Positions 46,986-56,238 are shown, numbered from the stretch's first letter. The stretch is 64,000 nucleotides of DNA from an uncultured Prevotella sp. (GCA_905234845.1 CAJOIW010000001.1:1-64000), one strand, 5' to 3'. Notes: generated from the sequence alone by a model not told the origin. Translations and numbers: made by a program.

Positions 46986-47792
46986 TCAATATGAGGCTGT
47001 ACAGGGGATGCCCATGGCGATGACGCGATCACGGATGCTGTCGAGTTCTTCGTGAGTGGCTTTGTGGAGTGTGGCGTCGGGTGTTTCGCGGTCGATGGTG
47101 TAGACCATAACGGCCTGCGGGGAGATTTCCTTTATGGCCTGCAGCCAGGGAGCAACAAATTGCTCGGTCGTGTTGTCGAGCAGGAAAGCCCCCTCCAACC
47201 TCCCCCCACTGGGGGCGGCTTCTTTCTTTTTCAAAAACATAGTTTGTATGATAACGTGTCCTTGAAAGTGTTGGAGTTGTTGTACGATGTCGGCGGCACG
47301 ATAGTTGGGTGAAGTGGGACGGTCGACACATCGGATGAAGTTGTCGTCGACGGTGTCGAGCTTCTGGATGTTGTTGTCGACTCGCAGCAGGGCTTTGAAT
47401 ACTTTTGGGCGATGTATAAAGGTTGCGTTGCTGAGCACAGATACTCTTGCATGGGGGCAATAGCAGTCGCGCAGACGTATGGTATCGTCAATAATCTCGG
47501 GAAAGTGAGGATGGGCAGTGGGCTCGCCATTGCCGGCAAAGGTGATTACATCGGGCACAAGACCTTCGACAATCATCGCTTTAAGTTTTTCCTCGAGGGC
47601 GACGGCCACCTCTTCGCGTGTAGGTCGGGGTAATGTGGGTCGGTGGTCGTGGTTGAAGCCGCATTCGCAGTAGATGCAGTCGAAAGTGCAGAGCTTGCCG
47701 TCTGAAGGCATGAGGTTGATGCCGAGGGATGTTCCGAGGCGGCGGCTGTGTATAGGTCCAAAAATGGGCGAGGAATAGATGATAGTGCTCAT
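46986..47792 (-). CDS. Radical SAM protein with repeat-encoded insert
   Basis: SRRLGTSLGINLMPSDGKLCTFDCIYCECGF; FAGNGEPTAHPHFPEII; start set at MSTIIYSSPIFGP. Confidence 0.9.
   Translation of the reverse strand: MSTIIYSSPIFGPIHSRRLGTSLGINLMPSDGKLCTFDCIYCECGFNHDHRPTLPRPTREEVAVALEEKLKAMIVEGLVPDVITFAGNGEPTAHPHFPEIIDDTIRLRDCYCPHARVSVLSNATFIHRPKVFKALLRVDNNIQKLDTVDDNFIRCVDRPTSPNYRAADIVQQLQHFQGHVIIQTMFLKKKEAAPSGGRLEGAFLLDNTTEQFVAPWLQAIKEISPQAVMVYTIDRETPDATLHKATHEELDSIRDRVIAMGIPCTASY
47181..47221. repeat. G/C-rich palindromic repeat in the radical SAM gene
   Basis: 41 nt identical to 52417-52457. Confidence 0.92.
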
Positions 47793-47919
47793 TTTTTTAT
47801 TAACAATTGATATTTTCTTAAATTTTTGGCAAAAATACAAAATAATTGACAAATGACAATTGGTAATTGATAATTATTTTGTATTTTTGCGCTCTGAATT
47901 TCATTATTGCTTTAAGGCT

Positions 47920-48798
47920 ATGGGAAAGAAACGTAAGAAAACGAGTAGCCGTCAAGGATTGCAGGCTGTGACTTTATGCATTAGTACTGCACTGGTTCTT
48001 ATATTGTTAGGGCTGGTGGTGTTTTCTGTTCTGACTGCCCGAAACTTGTCGGCTTACGTAAAGCAGAATTTAGTGGTGACAGTATTCTTGGACAACGAGG
48101 TTACTCCCTCTGAGGCCAACAAGCTCGCTACTCGTCTGAAGAGCCGTACCTATGTAAACGGGCTGGACTATATCAGCAAGGAGCAGGCTCTCAAAGAGGG
48201 AACGGAGATGCTGGGTGCCGACCCGTCGGAGTTTATAGGCGAGAATCCCTTCTCATCGTCGATGGAACTGACCTTGAAGTCTGACTATGCCAACAACGAC
48301 TCGCTGGCATGGATAGCGAAAGAGCTGAAAGCTTACCCGAAGGTGACGGAGATAAAATATCAGAAAGACTTGATAGAGGCTGTCAACCGTAATTTGGCGA
48401 AGATTAGCCTGGTCTTGTTGGTGTTGGCTGTTTTGCTGACTTTTGTGTCGTTCTCGCTTATCAATAACACGGTGCGCTTGGGCATTTACGCGCGGCGTTT
48501 CTCCATTCATACGATGAAGCTGGTGGGTGCGTCATGGGGGTTCATCCGTCGTCCGTTTGTGAGGCGGGCCATCATCGTAGGTCTGATAGCGGCGGTTATC
48601 GCTTGTCTGGTTTTGGGCGGATTGATTTGGCTGCTTTATCGTCATGAGCCTGAGATTCTTACAGTGATTACCTGGGAAGTGCTCGCCATCACGGCAGCGG
48701 TGGTTTTCGTTTTCGGTATTCTTATCACAGCCATGTGTGCAAGCATCTCCGTCAATAAGTTTCTGCGCATGAAGGCAGGCGAATTGTATAAGATATAG
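47920..48798 (+). CDS. ftsX: Cell division ABC transporter permease FtsX
   Basis: LVVTVFLDNEVTPSEANKLATRL; EIKYQKDLIEAVNRNLAKISLVLL; TAGE C-terminal TM helices; preceded by TATTTTTG at 47882. Confidence 0.88.
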   Translation: MGKKRKKTSSRQGLQAVTLCISTALVLILLGLVVFSVLTARNLSAYVKQNLVVTVFLDNEVTPSEANKLATRLKSRTYVNGLDYISKEQALKEGTEMLGADPSEFIGENPFSSSMELTLKSDYANNDSLAWIAKELKAYPKVTEIKYQKDLIEAVNRNLAKISLVLLVLAVLLTFVSFSLINNTVRLGIYARRFSIHTMKLVGASWGFIRRPFVRRAIIVGLIAAVIACLVLGGLIWLLYRHEPEILTVITWEVLAITAAVVFVFGILITAMCASISVNKFLRMKAGELYKI

Positions 48799-48821
48799 AA
48801 TAATTAAACTACGTTTAGTGT

Positions 48822-49049
48822 ATGGATAGGAAGAATTTTGCATTCGATAAATACAATTTCATTTTGTTGACCATAGGTATGATTGTGGTCATCGTGGGTT
48901 TCATCCTGATGAGTGGTGGCAGCTCTACTGAGGCCGGATATAATCCCGACATTTTTAGCGTGCGTCGCATCCGTGTGGCTCCGGTGGTTTGTTTTCTGGG
49001 GTTCATTTTTATGGTATATGCCATCATTCGTAAACCTAAAGAGAAGTAA
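48822..49049 (+). CDS. DUF3098 two-TM protein
   Basis: FAFDKYNFILLTIGMIVVIVGFILMSGGSS; between ftsX and uppP. Confidence 0.85.
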   Translation: MDRKNFAFDKYNFILLTIGMIVVIVGFILMSGGSSTEAGYNPDIFSVRRIRVAPVVCFLGFIFMVYAIIRKPKEK

Positions 49050-49910
49050 ATGGACTGGATAGAAACCTTGATTATCTCGATAGTGGAGGGGCTCACGGAG
49101 TTTCTTCCTGTGTCGTCGACTGGTCACATGATTATTACGCAGAACCTGCTGGGTATTCAGCCGGGCGACCCGTTTGTTCATGCCTTTACGTTTATCATCC
49201 AGTTTGGAGCCATCCTTTCGGTGGTGTGCCTTTACTGGAGACGCTTTTTCAGGTTCGACAACACGCCTGCGCCCGAGGGGAGCACGGTGTGGCAGCGACT
49301 GAAATATAGATATCGTTTCTACTGGTTGCTCTTTGTGGGTGTATTGCCCGCAGTGATTATCGGCTTGCTGGCGAAGAAATCGGGCTTGCTCGACTGGCTG
49401 CTCGATAGTGTCGAGGTGGTGGCCGTGATGCTCGTCGTGGGCGGTATCTTCATGCTCTTCTGCGACAGGCTCTTTAACAAGGGCACTGAGGAGAATAAGA
49501 TGACGGAGAAGCGTGCTTTTAACATCGGTCTTTTCCAGTGTATCTCGGTTATTCCGGGCGTGTCGCGTTCGATGGCGACCATCGTGGGCGGCATGACGCA
49601 GGGGCTGACGCGCAAGCGTGCTGCCGAGTTCTCGTTCTTTCTGGCGGTGCCGACGATGGCCGGTGCGACGCTACTCGACCTGCTCGACCTGCTGAAAGAC
49701 GATGCTACGTGGGCTACGAGTCATAATATCTGTATGTTGGTGCTTGGCTGCGTTGTCGCGTTCGTCGTGGCCCTGCTTGCCATGAAGTGGTTTGTGGGCT
49801 TCCTTACCAAATATGGTTTCAAGGCCTTTGGTGTCTATCGCATCATCGTGGGAGGAGTCATCATTCTCCTGTTGCTTACAGGCCATTCTCTGGTGATGGT
49901 AGAAGGGTGA
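49050..49910 (+). CDS. uppP: Undecaprenyl-diphosphatase (BacA/UppP)
   Basis: IVEGLTEFLPVSSTGHMIITQNLLG; IPGVSRSMATIVGGMTQGLTRKRAAEFSFFLAVPTM. Confidence 0.97.
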   Translation: MDWIETLIISIVEGLTEFLPVSSTGHMIITQNLLGIQPGDPFVHAFTFIIQFGAILSVVCLYWRRFFRFDNTPAPEGSTVWQRLKYRYRFYWLLFVGVLPAVIIGLLAKKSGLLDWLLDSVEVVAVMLVVGGIFMLFCDRLFNKGTEENKMTEKRAFNIGLFQCISVIPGVSRSMATIVGGMTQGLTRKRAAEFSFFLAVPTMAGATLLDLLDLLKDDATWATSHNICMLVLGCVVAFVVALLAMKWFVGFLTKYGFKAFGVYRIIVGGVIILLLLTGHSLVMVEG

Positions 49911-49921
49911 GGAGTGAAGAA

Positions 49922-50728
49922 GTGAATTTTCAGGAAGGAGAGATTATCGCTATTGATAAGCCATACCGACTGTCGAGTTTCGGTGCCTTGGCTCATGTGC
50001 GCTATCTGGTGTCGAGGAAGATTGGTGTGAGGCGGGTGAAGATGGGGCATGCCGGCACGCTCGACCCGTTGGCCACAGGTGTGCTTGTGCTCTGTACGGG
50101 CAAGATGACGAAGCGCATCGAGGAGTTGCAGCGGCATACGAAGGAGTACACGGCTACGCTCCAGCTGGGTGCCACCACGCCGAGCTACGATATGGAGCAC
50201 GAGGTAGACGCGACCTTCCCCACCGCGCATATTACCCGTGAGCGTGTCGTCGACGTATTGAGGCGGTTCGAGGGCGACATCATGCAGGTGCCGCCAGCTT
50301 ATAGTGCCTGTAAGTTGAACGGCGACCGCGCCTACGACTTGAAGCGCAAGGGGCGCGAGGTGGTGCTGCAGGCCAAGCCTGTGCGTGTCGACGAGATTGC
50401 GCTCACGTCCTTCGATGAGGGGCAGATGCAGATGAGCATCCGCGTGGTCTGCGGAAAGGGCACCTACATCCGCGCTCTGGCTCGCGATATTGGGGAGGCT
50501 CTCGGTAGCGGCGCCTATCTCACCGCGCTGCGTCGCACCCGTGTCGGCAACATCCGCGTGGAAGAATGCATCGGCTACGACCATGTCGATGAGTGGCTTG
50601 ACGCTGCGCTAATGAAGACCCCTCCCAGCCTCCCCGAAGGAGAGGAAACCCGAGTGCCACAACTCCCTCCCCTTGGGGGAGGGATGGGGAGAGGTTTAGG
50701 GGTGGGGAGAGGTTCAACTGTAAACTGA
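49922..50728 (+). CDS. truB: tRNA pseudouridine(55) synthase with repeat-encoded C-terminal extension
   Basis: KMGHAGTLDPLATGVLVLCTGKMTK; likely GTG start at 49922 (VNFQEGEIIAIDKPY). Confidence 0.93.
   Translation: MNFQEGEIIAIDKPYRLSSFGALAHVRYLVSRKIGVRRVKMGHAGTLDPLATGVLVLCTGKMTKRIEELQRHTKEYTATLQLGATTPSYDMEHEVDATFPTAHITRERVVDVLRRFEGDIMQVPPAYSACKLNGDRAYDLKRKGREVVLQAKPVRVDEIALTSFDEGQMQMSIRVVCGKGTYIRALARDIGEALGSGAYLTALRRTRVGNIRVEECIGYDHVDEWLDAALMKTPPSLPEGEETRVPQLPPLGGGMGRGLGVGRGSTVN
50616..50718. repeat. G/C-rich palindromic repeats forming the truB 3' end
   Basis: acccctcccagcctccccgaaggagagg...ctccctccccttgggggagggatggggagagg. Confidence 0.85.
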
Positions 50729-50912
50729 TAACCATAAGCCGTAAAATATAAACATAAATTATCACGAACTAACGGTCACGGCAGCAAGGCGGATGCAACC
50801 TTTCACAACTGCCTACGGGAAAAAGCAATGAATCATAAATTATAATTTGTGGTTAATTCATGGAAATTCGTGTTAAAATGAAGAGTGAACCGTAAACTGT
50901 AATAAATGAATA

Positions 50913-52079
50913 ATGAAACTGTCACAATTTAAGTTCAAGTTGCCGGAGGAGCAGATCGCGCTTTATCCGCACAGCATCTACCGCGAGTTTGAAAACGAGA
51001 GGGGCGAGAAAGAGACCTTCCGCATTACCCGCCGCGATGAGTGTCGCTTGATGGTGCTTCACCGCAAGTCGGGAACCATCGAGATGTATAAGAAAGACGA
51101 TAAGGGGAACCCCATCGAGGGCGAGTATCTTGACTTCCGCAATGTGCTCGACTATTTCGGTGACGACGACGTGTTCATCTTCAACGACACGAAAGTATTT
51201 CCCGCGCGTCTCTACGGTACGAAGGAGCGCACCGACGCGAAGATAGAGGTGTTTCTACTACGCGAGCTCAACCGCGACATGCGGCTGTGGGATGTGCTTG
51301 TCGAGCCTGCCCGCAAGATACGCATCGGCAACAAGCTCTTCTTTGACGAGAGCGGTACGATGGTGGCCGAGGTCATCGACAACACCACGAGCCGTGGTCG
51401 CACGTTGCGCTTCCTTTACGACTGTCCTCACGACGAGTTCAAGAGAGAGCTGTATGCCTTGGGCGAGGCGCCACTGCCCCGTTACATCCTTGACGGCCGG
51501 AAGGCCGAGAGTGCCACGGCCGAAGACTTCGACGATTTCCAGACCATCTTCGCCCGCAATGAGGGTGCCGTCACCGCACCTGCTACCGGCCTGCACTTCA
51601 GCCGCGAGCTGATGAAGCGCATGGAGATCAACGGCATCCGCTTCGCCTTTGTCACCCTTCACTGCGGCTTGAGTGCCTTCCACACCATAGAGGTGGAGGA
51701 CCTGACGAAGCACAAGATGGACTCCGAGCAGATGCACATCGGTCGCGAGGCCTGCCAGACCGTGAACCGCGCCAAGGCAGCCGGCCACCGCGTGTGCGCC
51801 GTAGGCACCAGCGTGGTGAAGGCCACCGAGACCGCCGTAGGCACCGACGGAATGCTCAAGGAGTTCGACGGCTGGACCAACAAGTTCATTTTCCCTCCCT
51901 ACGACTTCGGACTAGCCGACTCGATGCTCGCCAACTTCTACCATCCCTATTCCATTCTGCTTATGGAGACCGCGGCCTTCGGCGGCTACGACCTCGTGAT
52001 GGAGGCCTACAGCCGGGCCGTCGACCACGGCTACCGTTTCGGCTGCTTCGGCGACGCCATGCTCATCCTCAATGACTGA
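50913..52079 (+). CDS. queA: S-adenosylmethionine:tRNA ribosyltransferase-isomerase
   Basis: FKFKLPEEQIALYP; FIFNDTKVFPARLYG; GAVTAPATGLHFS; CAVGTSVVKATETA. Confidence 0.93.
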   Translation: MKLSQFKFKLPEEQIALYPHSIYREFENERGEKETFRITRRDECRLMVLHRKSGTIEMYKKDDKGNPIEGEYLDFRNVLDYFGDDDVFIFNDTKVFPARLYGTKERTDAKIEVFLLRELNRDMRLWDVLVEPARKIRIGNKLFFDESGTMVAEVIDNTTSRGRTLRFLYDCPHDEFKRELYALGEAPLPRYILDGRKAESATAEDFDDFQTIFARNEGAVTAPATGLHFSRELMKRMEINGIRFAFVTLHCGLSAFHTIEVEDLTKHKMDSEQMHIGREACQTVNRAKAAGHRVCAVGTSVVKATETAVGTDGMLKEFDGWTNKFIFPPYDFGLADSMLANFYHPYSILLMETAAFGGYDLVMEAYSRAVDHGYRFGCFGDAMLILND

Positions 52080-52081
52080 CG

Positions 52082-52163
52082 AGTTAGAGGAGTTCAAGGA
52101 GTTTCAGGAGTTTCAGGGAGTTAAGGAATGAAGGAGTGAGGGAGTTAAGGAGTTAAGGAGTGA
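52082..52163 (+). repeat. Degenerate tandem array of ~8-9-nt GGAGTTAA-like units
   Basis: gagttagaggagttcaaggagtttcaggagtttcagggagttaaggaatgaaggagtgagggagttaaggagttaaggagtgaag. Confidence 0.85.
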
Positions 52164-52657
52164 AGAAGTTGAAAACAATTGTCTACCTCTCGCTCGGGAG
52201 CAATCTCGGCCGTCGTAGCGCCAACCTCCGCCGTGCCATCCGCCTAATAGGGCAGCAGGTGGGCGAGGTCACAGCCGTGTCCGACTTTCTGGCTACCGAG
52301 CCATGGGGTTTTACGTCGGAGCATTCGTTTCTCAATGCTTGTGTCCGAGTGCTGACGTCGCTCACACCTCGTCAGCTGCTCGAGGTCACCCAACAGATAG
52401 AACGGCAGATGGGACGCAGGAAAGCCCCCTCCAACCTCCCCCCACTGGGGGCGGCTTTTTCTCCGACCCATCCCGAGCAGGGGAGAAAAGTCTACCACGA
52501 CCGCATCATCGACATCGATATCCTGCTCTACGGTGACCTCCGTGTCGACGAGCCCGACCTGCAAATCCCCCATCCCCTCATGCACCAGCGCCAGTTCGTA
52601 ATGCAACCCCTCCGGCAAATCTGCCCCGACGAGCCGCAAACCCTTAATAACCCATAA
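52160..52657 (+). CDS. folK: 6-hydroxymethyl-7,8-dihydropterin pyrophosphokinase with repeat-encoded insert; GTG start
   Basis: VYLSLGSNLGRRSANLRRAI; FLATEPWGF; YHDRIIDIDILLYGDL; IPHPLMHQRQFVMQPL. Confidence 0.92.
   Translation: MKKLKTIVYLSLGSNLGRRSANLRRAIRLIGQQVGEVTAVSDFLATEPWGFTSEHSFLNACVRVLTSLTPRQLLEVTQQIERQMGRRKAPSNLPPLGAAFSPTHPEQGRKVYHDRIIDIDILLYGDLRVDEPDLQIPHPLMHQRQFVMQPLRQICPDEPQTLNNP
52417..52457. repeat. G/C-rich palindromic repeat in folK
   Basis: CAGGAAAGCCCCCTCCAACCTCCCCCCACTGGGGGCGGCTT. Confidence 0.92.
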
Positions 52658-52662
52658 GACAA

Positions 52663-53418
52663 ATGCCACAGATAGACGATTTCTTTATGTATGAGAACCG
52701 CGTGGAGGGTATCACCGAGGCCGACTATCAGCGGGCACAGCTCTATGTGGAGGCGGCAAAGGCTTTTGCGCAGACCACCTACCAGAGCATCTACATTATC
52801 GACTACTACCGCAAGAATTTCCTCTATGTATCGGACAATCCGCTCTTCCTCTGCGGTCATACCGCTGACGAGGTGCGCCAGATGGGCTATAGCTTTTATC
52901 TGGACTATGTCCCGAAGGAGGAAGTGGAAATGCTGAAAGAGCTGAACCGTTCTGGCTTTCGTGCTTTCTACGATGAGCCTGTGGAGAATCGCTGCCAGTG
53001 CATGATGTCCTATGACTTTCACATCACCAGTGGCAACCGCTTACTGCTCATCAGCCATAAGATTACGCCCCTTGTCATGACTGCCGATGGGCGTGTATGG
53101 CTGGCCCTCTGCACCGTCTCGCTCTTGCCCCATAAGGAAGCAGGGCATATCGAGTTTCGTCAGTTTCGCACAGGCGAGAAACGCGAGTACTCTCTGCAGG
53201 GACACCGTTGGAGAAACCGAGAGACCATAACCTTGAAATCAGAGGAAAAGCAGATACTGACACTCTCGGCTCAGGGCTACACCATGAAAGAGATAGCCGA
53301 ACAGATGCTCCGCTCGTTCGATACCATAAAATTTTATCGCCGACAGATTTTCGAGAAACTAGACGTGCAGAACATTACCGAGGCTCTCGCTCTTGCCACT
53401 AATTACGGTCTTGTCTGA
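52663..53418 (+). CDS. LuxR-type transcriptional regulator with PAS-like N-terminal domain
   Basis: C-terminal HTH LKSEEKQILTLSAQGYTMKEIAEQMLRSFDTIKFYRRQIFEKLDVQNITEALALATNYGLV. Confidence 0.85.
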   Translation: MPQIDDFFMYENRVEGITEADYQRAQLYVEAAKAFAQTTYQSIYIIDYYRKNFLYVSDNPLFLCGHTADEVRQMGYSFYLDYVPKEEVEMLKELNRSGFRAFYDEPVENRCQCMMSYDFHITSGNRLLLISHKITPLVMTADGRVWLALCTVSLLPHKEAGHIEFRQFRTGEKREYSLQGHRWRNRETITLKSEEKQILTLSAQGYTMKEIAEQMLRSFDTIKFYRRQIFEKLDVQNITEALALATNYGLV

Positions 53419-53475
53419 AAGGCTACGGGTAGGCGACGGCACGTCGGGAATGACATCATTCATACGGTTTTAACT

Positions 53476-53544
53476 AATTCTACTACCCAAATGGGTAATT
53501 TTTCATCCTTGTGGTGAGGAATTACCCATTTGGGTAGTAGAATT
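53476..53544. promoter_or_regulatory. Perfect 25-bp inverted repeat with two TACCC-n4-GGGTA operator-like sites
   Basis: AATTCTACTACCCAAATGGGTAATT (53476-53500) and AATTACCCATTTGGGTAGTAGAATT (53520-53544). Confidence 0.85.
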
Positions 53545-53617
53545 ATTTTTAAGTATTGCAACCTTTGCATCATAAAAGTGCGTCTAACGAACAAAAGCAT
53601 TTAAAATCATAAAGACA

Positions 53618-55924
53618 ATGAGAAAAACATTTCTTCTTTCCATGATGTGCCTCTTTGTGGTAACCTCAAATGCACAATCCATTAATGGCCGGGTTCTCGA
53701 CGAGCAGTTACAGCCGATGCCATTTGCCAATGTCGTTTTAATCAATCCAGTCGATTCCGCTTTCATAACGGGTGCCATAACGAAGGACGACGGCACTTTC
53801 AGCATTGTTACCGACCGGACTAGCGGTATGTTGAAAGTGTCGAGCATGGGATATATAATAAGGTATATCGACGCGCGGCAGGGCAGCGTGGGCGACATCA
53901 TGATGCAACCCGACACGCTGGAATTGAAAGAAATCGTAGTAAAAGGTCACAAGCCTACTCATAAACTAACAACAGAGGGCATACAGACTACCGTGGAGAA
54001 CACGCTACTGAGCAAGGCGGGAACGGCCAACGACGTGTTGCAGCAACTGCCCGGCGTGCAGAAGAAGGATGACGGTCTGGAGGTGTTCGGCAAGGGCACG
54101 CCACTCATCTACATCAACGGGCGGCAGATGCGCAATAAAGCCGAACTCGACCAGATCAGCAGCGAGAGCATCAAGAGCGTGGAGCTCATCACCAGCCCTG
54201 GGGCGAAGTACGACGCGCAGGTCGAGTCGGTCATCCTCATCAAGACCCGTCGCCAGCAGGGCGAAGGCTGGAGTGGTGACATTCAGAGTCATTACCGCCA
54301 AGGCTACAATCTCGATCTTGACCTCGGTCTGAACTGGAACTACCGTTACAAGGGGCTTGACGTGTTCGGCAGCATGTGGTACAACGACAACCAGTTCCGC
54401 CATCGCGACCTCATCACACTCGATGTCGCGGCCGACACACTCTGGCACATGAACGAACACTCTAATTTCGACATACACAACCGTTCTATCTATTCCACGG
54501 TAGGCGTGAATTATACGTTTGACGACCAGCACTCGATGGGTTTCCGCTATGAGACGAAGGGCTGGCTCAAACAGAAAACAACTGGCAGTTTCATTGCCGA
54601 CGTCACCGCAGATGAGGCCTTCTACGACCACCTTGACAACGATCTCGAACAGGAAATCACCTCGAACATGCCGCACACACTAAACGCCTATTATAACGGC
54701 AAAGTGGGCATGATGTCGATTGACTTCAATACCGACTACATGTTCCACAAAGACCGCACGTCGCAGTTCAATAACGAGATGAGCCAGGAGCGCGTGAGCC
54801 GCACTGTGACCAGCACCAATGTCGTGCGTAACCAACTTTGGGCCTCGAAGCTTGTACTGTCATGGCCGCTGTGGAAGGGCAACCTACAGGCGGGTACCGA
54901 GTACGACCTGACCAACCGCAACGATGACTACGTGAACCCTGAGCAGGTGGTGCCCACGTCGTTTACTGAACAGCACGAGCGCAACTACATCTTCTTCGCC
55001 GAATACAGCCGTCCGCTGCCCTTCGGCCAGATGCGCCTCGGCGTGCGCAACGAGAACGTCAGCACAAAATACTACACGCAAGGCGTTTACCAGTCCGAGC
55101 AGAGCCACACGTACCACCACTTCTTTCCTACCGCTGCGCTGATGGCTCGCGTGGGCAAGGTGCAGCTGATGACCAATTATTCCGTGAAGATTCAGCGCCC
55201 CTACTACTGGATGCTGAGCAGCAATGTGAGCTATGCCAACCGCTTCACGTGGCAGAGCGGCAACCCGATGCTGCAGCCTACCATCCGCAACGAGGCCACA
55301 CTGATGGCGATGTACAAATGGGCACGCCTCTCCATCGACTACAAGCACACTACCGACGAAATTGTGAACGTGGCCGAAACCGTGCCGGGCAGCGAGGAAA
55401 CGACCATCATCACACGCGCCAACGTGCGCCACTCCGACGGTCTGCTTGCCATGCTGACCCTCTCGCCGCGCTTCGGTTTGTATCAGCCGTCACTTACTGT
55501 CGGCGTGATGAAAAATTGGATTAAGATTCCATCGCCTGTGGGAGACCTCAGTCCGAAGAATCCCATCGGCATCATCCAGTCGAACAACAACTTCCAACTG
55601 TCGCCGACCCTCACGGCCTCTGCCAATCTGCAAATCGTCACCAAAGGTGACCAGCAGAACATGACGCTTACCCGTGCCGAATACGTGGCCGACATCAGCG
55701 TGACCAAGACGTTCTTCAACAACCGCCTTTCCGTGAAGCTCGGCGGCAGCAACCTGTTCAACTCGCAGCAGCACATCAACATTCGCTACGGCCTTCGCAC
55801 CCTCTATCAGGAAAACCATCGGGACTCTCGCAAACTCGAACTCGTCATTCGTTACAACTTCAACGCCACCAGCTCGAAGTACAAGGGCACGGGTGCAGGC
55901 AGCGACGAAAAGAACCGTTTCTAA
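53618..55924 (+). CDS. TonB-dependent receptor-like outer membrane beta-barrel protein
   Basis: Signal peptide; INGRVLDEQLQPMPFANVVLINPVDSAFITGAITKDDGTF; IYINGRQMRNKAELDQISSESIKSVELITSPGAKYDA. Confidence 0.9.
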   Translation: MRKTFLLSMMCLFVVTSNAQSINGRVLDEQLQPMPFANVVLINPVDSAFITGAITKDDGTFSIVTDRTSGMLKVSSMGYIIRYIDARQGSVGDIMMQPDTLELKEIVVKGHKPTHKLTTEGIQTTVENTLLSKAGTANDVLQQLPGVQKKDDGLEVFGKGTPLIYINGRQMRNKAELDQISSESIKSVELITSPGAKYDAQVESVILIKTRRQQGEGWSGDIQSHYRQGYNLDLDLGLNWNYRYKGLDVFGSMWYNDNQFRHRDLITLDVAADTLWHMNEHSNFDIHNRSIYSTVGVNYTFDDQHSMGFRYETKGWLKQKTTGSFIADVTADEAFYDHLDNDLEQEITSNMPHTLNAYYNGKVGMMSIDFNTDYMFHKDRTSQFNNEMSQERVSRTVTSTNVVRNQLWASKLVLSWPLWKGNLQAGTEYDLTNRNDDYVNPEQVVPTSFTEQHERNYIFFAEYSRPLPFGQMRLGVRNENVSTKYYTQGVYQSEQSHTYHHFFPTAALMARVGKVQLMTNYSVKIQRPYYWMLSSNVSYANRFTWQSGNPMLQPTIRNEATLMAMYKWARLSIDYKHTTDEIVNVAETVPGSEETTIITRANVRHSDGLLAMLTLSPRFGLYQPSLTVGVMKNWIKIPSPVGDLSPKNPIGIIQSNNNFQLSPTLTASANLQIVTKGDQQNMTLTRAEYVADISVTKTFFNNRLSVKLGGSNLFNSQQHINIRYGLRTLYQENHRDSRKLELVIRYNFNATSSKYKGTGAGSDEKNRF

Positions 55925-55989
55925 AATGTAGCTTAATAGTCTATTCTGCAGCCGTTAAAGAAACGTTGAATTTCATTCGACCTTTTTCC

Positions 55990-56238
55990 ATAAATCGTTC
56001 ACGCTCGGAAAACTAAAAGCAAGCTTTGTTTTCTCTCGCTTAATCACGATTTTTCGCCATGGCAGAACTAAAGCAAGTTTTGCTCTGCTCATCTGGCTTA
56101 ATCAAAAGGTTCAAATAAATTTGGCATTTCTCTCGACTTTTGCGTAACTTTGCCACTAAAGTGGCGAACTTACTACGTCTCGGCATAAAAAATAAACAAG
56201 TTTTATTTTGTTCTGCTCTCGACTTTTTGTAACTTTGC
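55990..56238 (+). repeat. Cluster of hairpin-forming repeats with CAAG-containing centre and TGCTCTCG-like flank, plus two TAnnTTTG boxes (56145, 56230)
   Basis: ctcggaaaactaaaagcaagctttgttttctctcgcttaatc; ggcagaactaaagcaagttttgctctgctcatc; ctcggcataaaaaataaacaagttttattttgttctgctctcg. Confidence 0.7.

Noticed and set aside
49787-49921. N-terminal extension of the truB ORF overlapping uppP
   Set aside because: Translation is out-of-frame uppP sequence; GTG at 49922 precedes the conserved TruB start.
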